DNA of 64,000 nt, taken from NCBI GenBank assembly GCA_963753195.1, contig CAVWBH010000009.1, forward strand, positions 496,001-560,000. The letters run 5' to 3'. Shown piece by piece: positions 17,517 through 26,943 of this stretch. The position numbers were made by a program, and so were the translations under genes. The DNA comes from Palsa-504 sp963753195 (lineage in GTDB: Bacteria; Actinomycetota; Actinomycetes; Streptosporangiales; Streptosporangiaceae). How positions within the stretch are numbered: position 1 is the stretch's first letter; each line of letters opens with the position of its first letter. The notes beneath the pieces are model-generated. The model worked only from the letters and a program-made list of their open reading frames with translations. It did no database searches and was not told the DNA's origin.

Positions 17517-19376
17517 ATCCTGGTCGCCACGGCGCGGGTACCGTTGTCTGACGACGTAGTCGAAGATAGGCAGCGGGCCCGTGGCGTCCGGGTAGGCAGG
17601 CCACGGGGGCAGCATGCCCCGCGTCAGGGCGGCCGAGCGAGCCTCATCCGGCCTGCGTTCGGCCGAGCCTGCCGTCTGGGTTCCGGCCCGTGGCCGATCC
17701 TGGGCATCAGTGCCCCCCGGAGCGTGTCGGGGACCGGGCCCGGAGACCCAGGCGTCCGGGGCGGCTGAGGAGACTGGGGCGCTGCTCGGGACGACCGGGA
17801 CTTTCGAGGCGGCCTGGACGGCCACCTCGCCGCGACCCTGCCACAGCCGGATGAGCCCGGCCCGCATCCGGAAGACCAGCAGGCCGACGACGGCGAGCCC
17901 GGTCACGCCGCTGACCGCGAGCGCGGCCAGATCGCTGGGGAACATCCGCGTCGCACCCACCGCGGCGAGGCCCGCTGCCGCGGCACCGGTCAGCGGCAGC
18001 CACAGGCGAGAGCCCAGCACCCGCCGCCGGATGCCCGCCCCCCTCAGCTCGTACAGGTACCACGGCAGGATCACGCCGCCGGCGACCGCGGCCTCGGCCA
18101 TGGCGATGCCGACGATTCCGCCGAGGCGGGCGCCGGCGATGAGCGCGGGGAGCAGCGCCAGGAGCCAGCCAAGCTGAATGGTGAACACGACGCGGGTTCT
18201 GGCCAGCACCACGAAGTAGTCGTAGACCAGCTGGAAGAAGATCGTCAGTGCGGCGAGCAGGGACAGCCACAGCAGGACCCGGGAGGCAGGCAGCCAGCGC
18301 GCGCCGTAGGCGAACCTGATCAGCGGTGTGGCCGATCCCCCGATCACCAGGCAGATGGGCAGGGCCACGGCGCAGAGCAGGGCCGCCGCCGACAGGAAGG
18401 CCGTGCGCATGGCCTCATGATCATGCTGAAGGCGTGCGAACGCGGCGGGCGCGACGTTGCGGACCGGCAGCGAGAACATGCTGACGGGCCAGGTGGCGAG
18501 GTTCAGCGCGAGCACGTAGAAGCCAAGGGCGGTGGCGCCGAGCACACGGCCCACCACGAGCTGGTCCACGTTGGTGACCGCGAACACCACGACCGTCGAC
18601 CCGGCCAGCGGCGTCCCGTACCGCAGCAGCGCACGGGCGCTGGCCCGGTCGAAGCCGAACCGTAGCGGCTCGGGCGAGAACATTATGTACAGGACCGCGG
18701 CCGCCACCGCACCGGCGATCCGGCCGACGGCCAGGCTCATCGCGCCCATCCCGGCCCAGGCCAGGCCGACGGATACCAGGGCACCGAGCCAGCCGTTGAC
18801 CTGGTCCGCGATGATCCTGCGGTCCTGGCGGAAGCTCCGGTCCAGCAGCCCGACCGGCGTGCAGACCAGCCCGTCGAGCACGACGCTGAGCGCCAGCACG
18901 CGGATGACACCGGCGGCCGCCGGCGCCCCCATCGCCGAGGCGTATCCGGGCGCGCCGAAGAAACAGACGGCATACATGGCGACGCTGCCCGTCACGGCAA
19001 TGGTGGTGACAGTCGGCGTGATCTCGGCCGGATCACCCGGCCAGCGGACGATAGCCAGGCTCACCGACAGGTCGTTGAGGCTCAGCACGGCCAGCAGGGC
19101 CACCCACGCGACGGCGTAGGTGCCGAACACGTGCGGGCCGAGCATCCTGGCCAGCACGACCCCGATCCCGATCGTGCCCAGCTTGCTCAGCGCAGTGCTG
19201 GTGAAGGTCCAGCCAAAGGCCCGGGCGGCCGTCGCCGCCAGGGTGGTCTTCTCGGCCGGTCCGGAGCCGCCCGCGGGCCGCACGTGCCATCGCCCCGGGG
19301 TACGGAAACGGGCGCGGGCCCGATGCCTCGGGCCGCCGCCCCCGGCCGCCCCGGCGCTAGCACCGCGGCTGCTCAC
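17499..19376 (-). CDS. Polysaccharide flippase, MOP/Wzx-like
   Basis: A 625-aa polytopic protein of the polysaccharide transporter (MOP) family, with about 12-14 TM segments from residue ~50 (AARAFGWTFTSTALSKLGTI) to ~490. Family marks include VVLARMLGPHVFGTYAVAW near the N-terminus, VGLLDRSFRQDRRIIADQV and VTNVDQLVVGRVLGATALGF in the middle. It flips polyprenyl-PP-linked repeat units across the membrane. A ~130-aa hydrophilic Pro/Arg-rich tail follows the last TM. The final codons and stop fall inside the duplicated segment, so the natural C-terminus may have been altered when the duplication landed. A paired TGCGG motif lies 45-79 bp upstream. Confidence 0.88.
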   Translation of the reverse strand: MSSRGASAGAAGGGGPRHRARARFRTPGRWHVRPAGGSGPAEKTTLAATAARAFGWTFTSTALSKLGTIGIGVVLARMLGPHVFGTYAVAWVALLAVLSLNDLSVSLAIVRWPGDPAEITPTVTTIAVTGSVAMYAVCFFGAPGYASAMGAPAAAGVIRVLALSVVLDGLVCTPVGLLDRSFRQDRRIIADQVNGWLGALVSVGLAWAGMGAMSLAVGRIAGAVAAAVLYIMFSPEPLRFGFDRASARALLRYGTPLAGSTVVVFAVTNVDQLVVGRVLGATALGFYVLALNLATWPVSMFSLPVRNVAPAAFARLQHDHEAMRTAFLSAAALLCAVALPICLVIGGSATPLIRFAYGARWLPASRVLLWLSLLAALTIFFQLVYDYFVVLARTRVVFTIQLGWLLALLPALIAGARLGGIVGIAMAEAAVAGGVILPWYLYELRGAGIRRRVLGSRLWLPLTGAAAAGLAAVGATRMFPSDLAALAVSGVTGLAVVGLLVFRMRAGLIRLWQGRGEVAVQAASKVPVVPSSAPVSSAAPDAWVSGPGPRHAPGGTDAQDRPRAGTQTAGSAERRPDEARSAALTRGMLPPWPAYPDATGPLPIFDYVVRQRYPRRGDQDPGIQS

Positions 19377-19873
19377 CCGCGCGCGGCCGGGAAAGCCGCA
19401 CAGGTGACGTGGACCCTAAATGCGGAATACTGAATGAAGGCCTCCATTGCGGCATTCTTACCAGCGGCCGGTCCGGGCCGTGGATAGCCGGTATCCATGT
19501 CCGACCTGGCAGAGAACATGCCTCAGCCTCCTTCTGGCTTCCCGGATACCTTATGCCATTGGCGTCATATGCATCCAGCTGCGAGATTTTCCCGCTTTAC
19601 CCGGAGGAGGCGAAGCCGAAATCACCGCTAGCAAGTAGTGGGGCGCCGCAGGCCTGCTAATGTATACCACGCTAGACGCCGAGGGAACTGGCGCTCGGAA
19701 TCGTATGTGCAGACTAAAGATCAGATCCGCGGAGTTTCATGTTATTCCCGACGATAACGGACACATCGGCGTTAGATTCGGAAAGGAACCATTCCGTTGA
19801 CTGAGCGGGCCTTGGGCGTTCTGCGCCGTATAGCGGGCGGGCGGGAAAAGGACGCCGGGGGGCAGTTCGGGGC
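19377..19873. other. Divergent intergenic region, flippase / sugar transferase
   Basis: About 500 bp separating two divergently transcribed core polysaccharide genes. It holds the TGCGG pair at 19421-19455 close to the flippase and is less GC-rich than coding DNA. No ORF is convincing. Confidence 0.45.
19421..19455 (+). promoter_or_regulatory. Paired TGCGGAAT/TGCGGCAT motif, wide spacing
   Basis: TGCGGAAT at 19421-19428 and TGCGGCAT at 19448-19455; start-to-start 27 bp, exactly 10 bp more than at 14536, which would keep both boxes on the same helix face. Confidence 0.45.
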
Positions 19874-21400
19874 ATGAGCGTATCCGACAGCGCGATCGAG
19901 ACCGACAGCCTCGTGCCGGCCGGCCGGAATGCCGCCATCCCAGGCACGAAGGCGTGGACGAGCGCCTACCTCCGCCGGGCGGCCCTGGCCGACTGGACAT
20001 GCGCCCTGGCCGCCGGCGCGCTGGCGGCGAAGGCGCGTTTCGGGGGCCAGCCCTACCTGCCGCTCACCTACCTGAGCCTCACGTGCGGGCTGCCTCTCGC
20101 ATGGTGGATGTCGGTGCTGATGGCCGGCGGGTACGACACCCGGTTCATCGGGTTCGGCTCCGATGAGTTCCGCCGGATCCTCAGCGCGGCGGTCAACCTG
20201 ACCGCGGTCGTGGCCCTTGTCTCCTACGCGGCCAAGCTCGACCTGGCCCGCGGGTACATGGCGATCGCCCTGCCGTCCGCGACCATCATGGACCTGACGG
20301 CCAGGTACCTGCTCCGCAAGCACTTGCACAGACGGCGCGTCCGGGGCTGGTACGTGCGGCGAGTCGTCGCGGTGGGCCATGCGGCAGCAGTGGCTCGCCT
20401 GGTCACCGCGCTGCGCCGGGACACCTACCACGGCCTCGCGGTGGTCGCCGCCTGCCTGGTCGACGCGCCGGAGGGTGCCGGGCCTGACGGCGCCGCCAGC
20501 GCTCCCCCGGCCAGAGGGCCCGCGCTTATGGCCAACGTGCCCGTGGCCGGCGTGCCCGTGGCCGGCGGGCTGGGCGGCGTCGCGGCGGCCGTGAGCCGGT
20601 TCGGCGCGGATACCGTCGCGGTGCTGGCCTGCTCAGAAATGGACAGCGGCCGCCTGCGCGAGCTGGCATGGGAACTGGAGAAGACCGACACCGACCTGTT
20701 CGTCGCGCCGGCCCTGCTCGATATGGCCGGCTCGCGGACGACCATCCGCCCCGTGGCCGGGCTGCCGCTACTGCACGTGGACCACCCGGAGCTGGCCGGG
20801 GTCAAGCAAGCCGTCAAGGGCGTGTTCGACAAGGCCTGCGCCGCCGCGGCGCTGCTCGTGCTCGCGCCCCTGTTCGCTGTCATCGCGCTGTCAATCAGAC
20901 TCGCCGATCACGGCCCGGTGCTCTTCCGCCAGACCAGGATCGGCAAGGACGGCCAGGGCTTCACCCTCTACAAGTTCCGGACCATGGTGCCCGATGCCGA
21001 ACAGCGCAAATCCCAGCTTGCCGCCCACAACGAGGCGGACGGCGTCCTGTTCAAGATCCGCCGGGACCCACGGGTAACCCGCCCCGGCACCTGGCTGCGC
21101 CGCTGGTCCCTCGACGAGCTGCCGCAGCTCATCAACGTACTGATCGGCGACATGTCCCTGGTCGGACCCAGGCCGGCCCTACCGGAGGAAGTGGCCTGCT
21201 ACGGCGACCACATGCGGCGCAGGCTCGTGGTCAAGCCGGGGCTGACCGGCCTCTGGCAGGTCAGCGGCCGGTCGGACCTGTCCCAAGAGGAAGCAGAACG
21301 ACTCGACGTGCACTACGTCGAGAACTGGTCACTCGTCCTGGACCTCCAGGTGCTCTGGAAGACGGGATCCGCGGTTGTCCGGGGCTCCGGTGCCTACTAA
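19874..21400 (+). CDS. Polyprenyl-phosphate sugar-1-phosphate transferase (WbaP/CpsE-like)
   Basis: A 508-aa priming glycosyltransferase of the exopolysaccharide polyprenyl glycosylphosphotransferase family. N-terminal half: four or so TM segments and a degenerate Rossmann-like domain (VRRVVAVGHAAAVARLV). C-terminal bacterial sugar transferase domain from residue ~315: KGVFDKACAAAALLVLAPLF membrane hairpin, GPVLFRQTRIGKDGQGFTLY, KFRTMVPDAE, RVTRPGTWLRRWSLDELPQL, GDMSLVGPRPALPEEV and KPGLTGLWQVSGRSDLS. It starts the lipid-linked repeat unit on the inner membrane face. It overlaps the start of the next glycosyltransferase by 26 bp or fewer, so these two form an operon. Confidence 0.92.
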   Translation: MSVSDSAIETDSLVPAGRNAAIPGTKAWTSAYLRRAALADWTCALAAGALAAKARFGGQPYLPLTYLSLTCGLPLAWWMSVLMAGGYDTRFIGFGSDEFRRILSAAVNLTAVVALVSYAAKLDLARGYMAIALPSATIMDLTARYLLRKHLHRRRVRGWYVRRVVAVGHAAAVARLVTALRRDTYHGLAVVAACLVDAPEGAGPDGAASAPPARGPALMANVPVAGVPVAGGLGGVAAAVSRFGADTVAVLACSEMDSGRLRELAWELEKTDTDLFVAPALLDMAGSRTTIRPVAGLPLLHVDHPELAGVKQAVKGVFDKACAAAALLVLAPLFAVIALSIRLADHGPVLFRQTRIGKDGQGFTLYKFRTMVPDAEQRKSQLAAHNEADGVLFKIRRDPRVTRPGTWLRRWSLDELPQLINVLIGDMSLVGPRPALPEEVACYGDHMRRRLVVKPGLTGLWQVSGRSDLSQEEAERLDVHYVENWSLVLDLQVLWKTGSAVVRGSGAY

Positions 21401-22616
21401 CCGCCGGGCGCGCAGCGAGCGCCCGCATGTCCTGATCCTGGTCCAGAATCTTCCGGTGCCGTTCGACCGGCGGGTCTGGCAGGAGGCCCTGGCCCTGGTC
21501 GCCGCGGGATACCAGGTGCATGTCGTCTGCCCGCGGACCACGGAGCATCCCCTCCGCCGCGAGACGCTCAGCGGCGTGCGCATCTACCGTTACCGGCCCG
21601 GCCCCGAGGCGCGCCGACTGGCGGGCTACCTGGTCGAGTACACGGTTGCGATCGCGGCTCAGCTCCGCCTCGCGCTCATGATCCGCGCCAGGCACCGCAT
21701 CAGCATCGTGCAGATCTGCAACCCGCCCGATCTGCTCTTCCTGACCGCCCTGCCGCTGGTCGCGCTCGGGGCGCGGCTGATCTATGACCACCATGACGCA
21801 TGCCCGGAGCTGATGATCGCGAAGGGCCACCGGGAGGACGGCCGGGCCGTCCGGCTGGTCAGGCTGCTCGAGCGCCTCACCTACCGCTGCGCGCACGTGT
21901 CGATCGAGACCAACGAGAGCTATCGCGATATCGCTCGCGGGCGCGGCGGGATGTCGCGCGAGGACGTGTTCGTGGTGCGATCCGCGCCGGAGATCACCAG
22001 GTTCGCCGGCGCGCGGCCGGACGAGAAGTGGCGCCGCGGCCGGAGGTACCTGATCGGCTACGTCGGCGTGATGGGCCGCCAGGATGGCCTGGATTACCTG
22101 ATCGAGGCCGCCCGGATAATCATCGCGGACCTGCTGCGCCCGGATATCCAGTTCGTGCTCGTGGGCTCGGGTCCCGAACTGCCGCGGCTGCGCGAGCGGG
22201 TCAGGTCCCTGGGCCTAGACGATCAGGTTGTCCTCACCGGGCGGCTGTCAGATGAGGATCTCGGCACCGTGCTCGCGACCGCGGACGTCTGCGTCAACCC
22301 GGATGAGGCCAACCGGATGAACGATATCTCCACGATGAACAAGATCATGGAATACATGGCACTCGGCAAGCCGATAGTCCAGTTCGACCTGCACGAGGGG
22401 CGCGTCTCCGCCGGCGATGCGAGCCTGTACGCGACGCGCAATGACGCGGCCTCGCTCGGCAAATGCATTGTCGAACTCCTCGATGATCCCGAGGCGCGGG
22501 CCCGGATGGGGCAGCTTGGCACCCGGCGGCTGCGGGGCTCGCTGAGCTGGGAGTCGCAGGTCCCAAGGCTGCTCGCCGCCTACGAGCGGGCCGCGGCCAA
22601 GCGCAAGCGCGGCTGA
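21375..22616 (+). CDS. GT4-family glycosyltransferase
   Basis: A GT-B transferase of about 408-413 aa. N-terminal domain: HVLILVQNLPVPFDRRVWQE, VHVVCPRTTEH and LIYDHHDACPEL. C-terminal domain: LIGYVGVMGRQDGLDYLIEA, FVLVGSGPELPRLRER, VVLTGRLSDEDLGTVLATAD and the donor-site NPDEANRMNDISTMNKIMEY. The latter matches the WcaI/WbuB-like GT4 group found next to sugar transferases. The TTG at 21375 is the longest start, overlapping the upstream gene by 26 bp; GTG 21390 is a good alternative. It probably adds the second sugar to the primed lipid. Confidence 0.88.
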   Translation: MSGAPVPTNRRARSERPHVLILVQNLPVPFDRRVWQEALALVAAGYQVHVVCPRTTEHPLRRETLSGVRIYRYRPGPEARRLAGYLVEYTVAIAAQLRLALMIRARHRISIVQICNPPDLLFLTALPLVALGARLIYDHHDACPELMIAKGHREDGRAVRLVRLLERLTYRCAHVSIETNESYRDIARGRGGMSREDVFVVRSAPEITRFAGARPDEKWRRGRRYLIGYVGVMGRQDGLDYLIEAARIIIADLLRPDIQFVLVGSGPELPRLRERVRSLGLDDQVVLTGRLSDEDLGTVLATADVCVNPDEANRMNDISTMNKIMEYMALGKPIVQFDLHEGRVSAGDASLYATRNDAASLGKCIVELLDDPEARARMGQLGTRRLRGSLSWESQVPRLLAAYERAAAKRKRG

Positions 22617-22653
22617 GGCCCGCCATCGCTTTGGCTCGGGCATCAGTCCCACG

Positions 22654-25600
22654 TTATCTGGACGCCGGCTGGGCCGGTTTGGCCGTCCTGGGCTCGGCGA
22701 CCTGACGCGGAAGGCCGGGCACCAGGCGGGACCCGAACCGGACGAGCCTCTCCGCCTGGTGGGCCACCATCGGCATCGCCAGCAGGTAACCCTGCCCGAA
22801 CTGGCAGCCCATCGCGATCAGCAGGTCCCGCTGGACCTCGCTTTCGATTCCCTCGGCGACGACCTCGAGCTGGAGCGTCCGCGCGATCTGGATGATGCCC
22901 TCGGCCAGCGCCCGGCCCTGCGTGGAGACGGCGATGCCGTCCACGAAGGACTTGTCGATCTTCAGCACGTCGATGGGCAGCTCCCGCAGGTAGCTGAGGG
23001 AGGAGTACCCGGTGCCGAAGTCGTCGATCGCCAGCTTCACGCCGATGGCCTTCAGCTCGATCAGGTCGGATACCACCCGCTCCTCCCGCCGCAGCAGGAC
23101 GCTCTCGGTCAGCTCGAGCATGAGCGCCCCCGGCTCGAGACCCGACAAGTCGAGGATGCGGCGCACCTCGTCGACGAAACCAGGCGTACTGAACTGCCGG
23201 GCCGACACGTTCACGCTCCCATACAGACCGCGCGGGACCGCGCCGTCATCGGGGGGTCGGCCCGGGCGCGGGTCGTCGCGCGGATCCCGGCGCCACCGCG
23301 CGGTGTCGGCGGCCGCCCGGGCCAGGATCCAGGAGCCGAGCGGCACGATCTGTCCGGTCTCTTCGGCCAGGGCGATGAACTGGCCGGGCTGCATCATCCC
23401 GAGCTCCGGATGCGGCCACCGGACCAGTGCCTCGAACCCGGCCAGCTCGCCGGTGGCGAGGGCGACGATCGGCTGGTAAGCGAGCGTGAACGCCGAGCGG
23501 GCCACCGCCTTCTCCAGCGCGGCCTGCAGCTCCCGCCGCCCGACCAGCCCGGCGCTCAGTACGGGCTGGTAACGGCGCCACTGCCGCTTGCCCGCCGCCT
23601 TGGCCGCGTACAGGGCCAGGTCGGCGTGCCGGAGCAGTTCGTCGGTGTCGATGCCGTCCTCGGTCGTGGCGACCCCGACGGTGACCGTCGTGAGCACGGG
23701 CCCGGAGGCGAGCACGAGCGGCTCCGCGAACGCCCGGACGACACGCTCGGCCGCCGCCTCGACCGCCGCGGAGTTCGGGGCATCGGTGATGAGCAGCGCG
23801 AACTCATCCCCGCCGAGCCGCGCGACGGTGTCGCACTCGCGGATCAGGCCGAACAGCCGCACCGCGGTGGCCACCAGCAGCTCGTCGCCGACGCCGTGGC
23901 CCATCGTGTCGTTCACGACCTTGAAGTCGTCCAGGTCCACGAACAGCACGCCGGCGGTCGCGCCGTCCAGCCGGGCCGCGTCGACGTGCTGGGAGATCAG
24001 GTCCTGGAAGAGCAGCCGGTTGGGCAACCCGGTCAGCGCGTCATGGAAGGCCTGATACTTCAGCTGCTCCTCGAGCTGGCGCTGCTCGGTCACGTCTCGC
24101 AGGGTGAGGACCAGGCCGTTCACGGCCGGGTCGGCGTGCAGATCGCTGGCCCGGACCTGGATCTGGACCTGGACGGCCGCGCCGTCGCGGCGGGTGATCT
24201 GCCGGTCCACGTAGCGGGGGCTGAAGCCGCTGGTGGCCGACGCCCGGCTGAGGATCCCGACCAGTTCATCGCGCCGCCCGTCCGCGACCAGGTCCCACAG
24301 GTACGCGCCCGCCACGGCGATGTCGCCGAAGATGCTGGTCGCCGACGGGGTCGCGTACCTGACCTTCCCGTCGTCGTCCACGATCAAGATGACGTCCGAG
24401 GTGTCCTGGACCAGGGTGCCGAAGTACGCCTCGTTGCCCTGGCGGATCACCTCCTCGCGGAGCATGATCCGGTCCACCGCGAGAGCCACCTGGTGCGCGA
24501 GGATCTCCAGTGTGGCGGCGAGGCCGGCGAGGGTGCGCTGCTCGCCGAACACCGCCAGCACCCCGATAAGCGGATCGCCCGAAGGCCGGGCGTTGAGCGT
24601 GAGCGGGCACAGCAGCATCCAGTCGTACCCGGGAACGATCGCTGCGGCCTGCGGGGGCAAGCTGGTCACCGGGGCGAGGATCGGCGCGGAGCCGGTCACC
24701 AACGGCAGCCAGCCCTCGGCCAGGTCCGTGAGCCGGCTCATCGGCCCCGGATCGGCGGAGGCTGTGGCCACCGCGCGGACCGCGCCGTCGGTCCGTACCG
24801 CGAGCAGCACGTCGCCGCGCGGGCGCCGGCCGAGCAGAGTGTCGGTCGCGGACCTGACGGCGGCCCCGGCTTGCTCTACGGTGATCGCCGACACCAGGGA
24901 CGCCCCGGCCTGCCGCACCGCCCGCTCCCGGCCGAGCGCCCGGCCGTACGAGGCGGCCACGTCCGACAGCCGGGACAGCACGAGCAGGTAGAGGAGCGCG
25001 GCGAACACCGCGATCACGCTCAGATCCCGGACCCGGAACCGGAACGACTCGATGAACAGCACGACCGGGGCGATCAGCGCGGCGAGCATGAGCACGGTCA
25101 GCCTGACCCGTGAGAGGTGAGCAGGCGGCCGGGTCACCGGCTTGGTGAGGTCGGTCATGGTGGGATGCAGCGCCGCGGCGCCCCATCCGCCGTAGAACAC
25201 GGCCCAGCCGAGGTCGACCACGGTGCCGTTGTGGAACGTCCCGTGCAGCTGGATCACGCCGTAGGCGACGTCCGAGGCCAGCGCCCCGAGGACACCCAGG
25301 GTGAGGAACTCCACGGCCCTGGTCCGCCACGCCCCCGGTGCGAGCAGCCGGGCCAGCATGGCCAGTACGAGCACGTTGCCGAGCGGGTAGGCGATGGCGG
25401 CGCTCTTGCGCAGCCAGGACAGCTGCGGATTGTGTACATAGGGCAGGACCAGGTAGATCCACAGCAGCAGGGCCAGCCCCGCGGTCAGGATCAGCGCGTC
25501 GATGAGGCTGCGCCGGTCCCGGTCGGGCGTGCGGCACCAGATAAAGACCAGCAGCCCGCTTGTATACAGCCCAAAGGTCAGCAGGTACAGCACGTCCGCG

Positions 25601-25872
25601 AACGACGGGAACGGGAGCTGGATCCCCATGAGCTGGGCCACCAGGAAGCTGACCTGACCGGCCGCGAAGCTGGTCAGCGCGGCGGCGAGCAGGAGCCACG
25701 GCAGCTTGCGGGGCGGGCGGTTGATCGCCACGCCCGCGACGATGCCGCCCGCCCCGCTCAGGCCGATCAGGCCCCACGTCTCGGCGCGCAGGCCGGGCAG
25801 CCCGTAATACAGCGCGACCAGTACCGCCCACCAAATGACGTAGCCGCCCAGCACAAATCGCCGCAATTTCAC
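22654..25872 (-). CDS. Membrane-bound PAS-GGDEF-EAL cyclic-di-GMP protein
   Basis: A 1072-aa protein from GTG 25872 (GGGGGA just upstream; the longer frame to 25920 lacks support). The first ~300 residues carry about nine TM helices. A GAF-like stretch follows, then PAS (DTSDVILIVDDDGKVRYATP), GGDEF with an intact RLGGDEFALL active site and a RECD inhibitory-site motif five residues before it, then EAL with GFEALVRWPHP, LELTESVLL, DDFGTGYSSLSYLRELP and VVAEGIES. Both active sites look complete, so it may both make and degrade c-di-GMP; which dominates cannot be told. It adjoins the exopolysaccharide locus, and c-di-GMP commonly controls such loci (inference). Confidence 0.9.
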   Translation of the reverse strand: MKLRRFVLGGYVIWWAVLVALYYGLPGLRAETWGLIGLSGAGGIVAGVAINRPPRKLPWLLLAAALTSFAAGQVSFLVAQLMGIQLPFPSFADVLYLLTFGLYTSGLLVFIWCRTPDRDRRSLIDALILTAGLALLLWIYLVLPYVHNPQLSWLRKSAAIAYPLGNVLVLAMLARLLAPGAWRTRAVEFLTLGVLGALASDVAYGVIQLHGTFHNGTVVDLGWAVFYGGWGAAALHPTMTDLTKPVTRPPAHLSRVRLTVLMLAALIAPVVLFIESFRFRVRDLSVIAVFAALLYLLVLSRLSDVAASYGRALGRERAVRQAGASLVSAITVEQAGAAVRSATDTLLGRRPRGDVLLAVRTDGAVRAVATASADPGPMSRLTDLAEGWLPLVTGSAPILAPVTSLPPQAAAIVPGYDWMLLCPLTLNARPSGDPLIGVLAVFGEQRTLAGLAATLEILAHQVALAVDRIMLREEVIRQGNEAYFGTLVQDTSDVILIVDDDGKVRYATPSATSIFGDIAVAGAYLWDLVADGRRDELVGILSRASATSGFSPRYVDRQITRRDGAAVQVQIQVRASDLHADPAVNGLVLTLRDVTEQRQLEEQLKYQAFHDALTGLPNRLLFQDLISQHVDAARLDGATAGVLFVDLDDFKVVNDTMGHGVGDELLVATAVRLFGLIRECDTVARLGGDEFALLITDAPNSAAVEAAAERVVRAFAEPLVLASGPVLTTVTVGVATTEDGIDTDELLRHADLALYAAKAAGKRQWRRYQPVLSAGLVGRRELQAALEKAVARSAFTLAYQPIVALATGELAGFEALVRWPHPELGMMQPGQFIALAEETGQIVPLGSWILARAAADTARWRRDPRDDPRPGRPPDDGAVPRGLYGSVNVSARQFSTPGFVDEVRRILDLSGLEPGALMLELTESVLLRREERVVSDLIELKAIGVKLAIDDFGTGYSSLSYLRELPIDVLKIDKSFVDGIAVSTQGRALAEGIIQIARTLQLEVVAEGIESEVQRDLLIAMGCQFGQGYLLAMPMVAHQAERLVRFGSRLVPGLPRQVAEPRTAKPAQPASR

Positions 25873-26943
25873 GGCAATTCCCCCATGCCCATCTATATCT
25901 CCTCTGAGCACTGGTCCCAAAATGCACTGTAGTACCTTCTGCGCACGTCACGGCATGCGCGCTCCCCATGGCGGGCTGCCCGCCAGGCAGTATGACATAA
26001 ATTAATACCAGATGGCCCTCTGTGCGAGGTAGACGGCTTCGCTGGGTTTCTGGATTCTTGTCGATCTTTGACGGCATCCAGAGATCTCCGTCGCCCGATC
26101 AGAATCACGTGCCAGGCAGGCGTGCCACGAGCCGGAATCCTGACTAGGCGCCTGCCCGTCAGGATAATACGGGACATTTACCAGGAAAACGCATTCGTGG
26201 TGCCGGTGAGGGTGCCGATGGTGTTCGGTGCGACTTCGGGTGAGCGGCACGAGTTCCGGCGTGCGCGATCCGCGCTGCCCGGCGCATGGCCCCTATCCCG
26301 AACGAGCATCGGGTTCTCATCCAGGCCGTGCTCCCGGCGGCACGTGGCCATGGCCCCGTACGGTGCCAGCTGGCCGAAGGCTGCGGGCGCAGATGGCCGC
26401 AAGCCGCGCGCCGCCTCGTTGTCGCGCAATAACCGTGAACCCGCCAGCCGGCCGGGAACCGAGCCCTGACCGGCATCAATAGCCGCAGGTGACTCTAGGT
26501 GCGGCGAAACCGGCACCGGGTCAGATCCGGCTTTCGCTCCGCGCCTATTTCCTTGCGCAATTCTCGCCAGTGTTGCTTTGAAACTCGCCCATTTACCCGA
26601 AGCCGACCTGGTTACGCAGCCATTGCCGGGCATCAGGATACTACCGGGCGTGCTTGTTCATTTCCGAGAATGAGGCGCTTAATACAGGACACTACCGCCC
26701 GGGGAGCCGCACCCGAGCGATTCCGGCGCAATACACGATGTTCCGCCCGTTGTGCTCCGTATGTCACGATGAAGAAGAAGCGGGAGGACAGGCGACTGGG
26801 CACTCACGATATTTGCCTGGATGGCACATACCATCATAACCGATGCCGCCCGCAACGGAACTGTTAGACGCCGGATGGTCCACTACAGATTGTGGCTAAT
26901 ATAGTGGCCAAGACGAGCGGGGTTACGAGCGGGAGGAAAGGGT
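25873..26943. other. Long intergenic region, ~1 kb
   Basis: Between the divergent c-di-GMP gene and the PAS-kinase gene. Reading frames here are short and compositionally unlike neighbouring genes. I find no recognisable protein, RNA or repeat; it may be decayed coding DNA plus two promoters. Confidence 0.4.

Noticed and set aside
22759..25113. 784-aa plus-strand open frame opposite the GGDEF-EAL gene
   Set aside because: Rich in R/H/Q/G with no family motif; the minus strand carries complete PAS, GGDEF and EAL motifs, so this is an antisense shadow of high-GC codon bias.
26002..26867. Several short frames in the 1-kb gap before the PAS-kinase gene
   Set aside because: None has a family motif, good start or consistent composition; left as intergenic.
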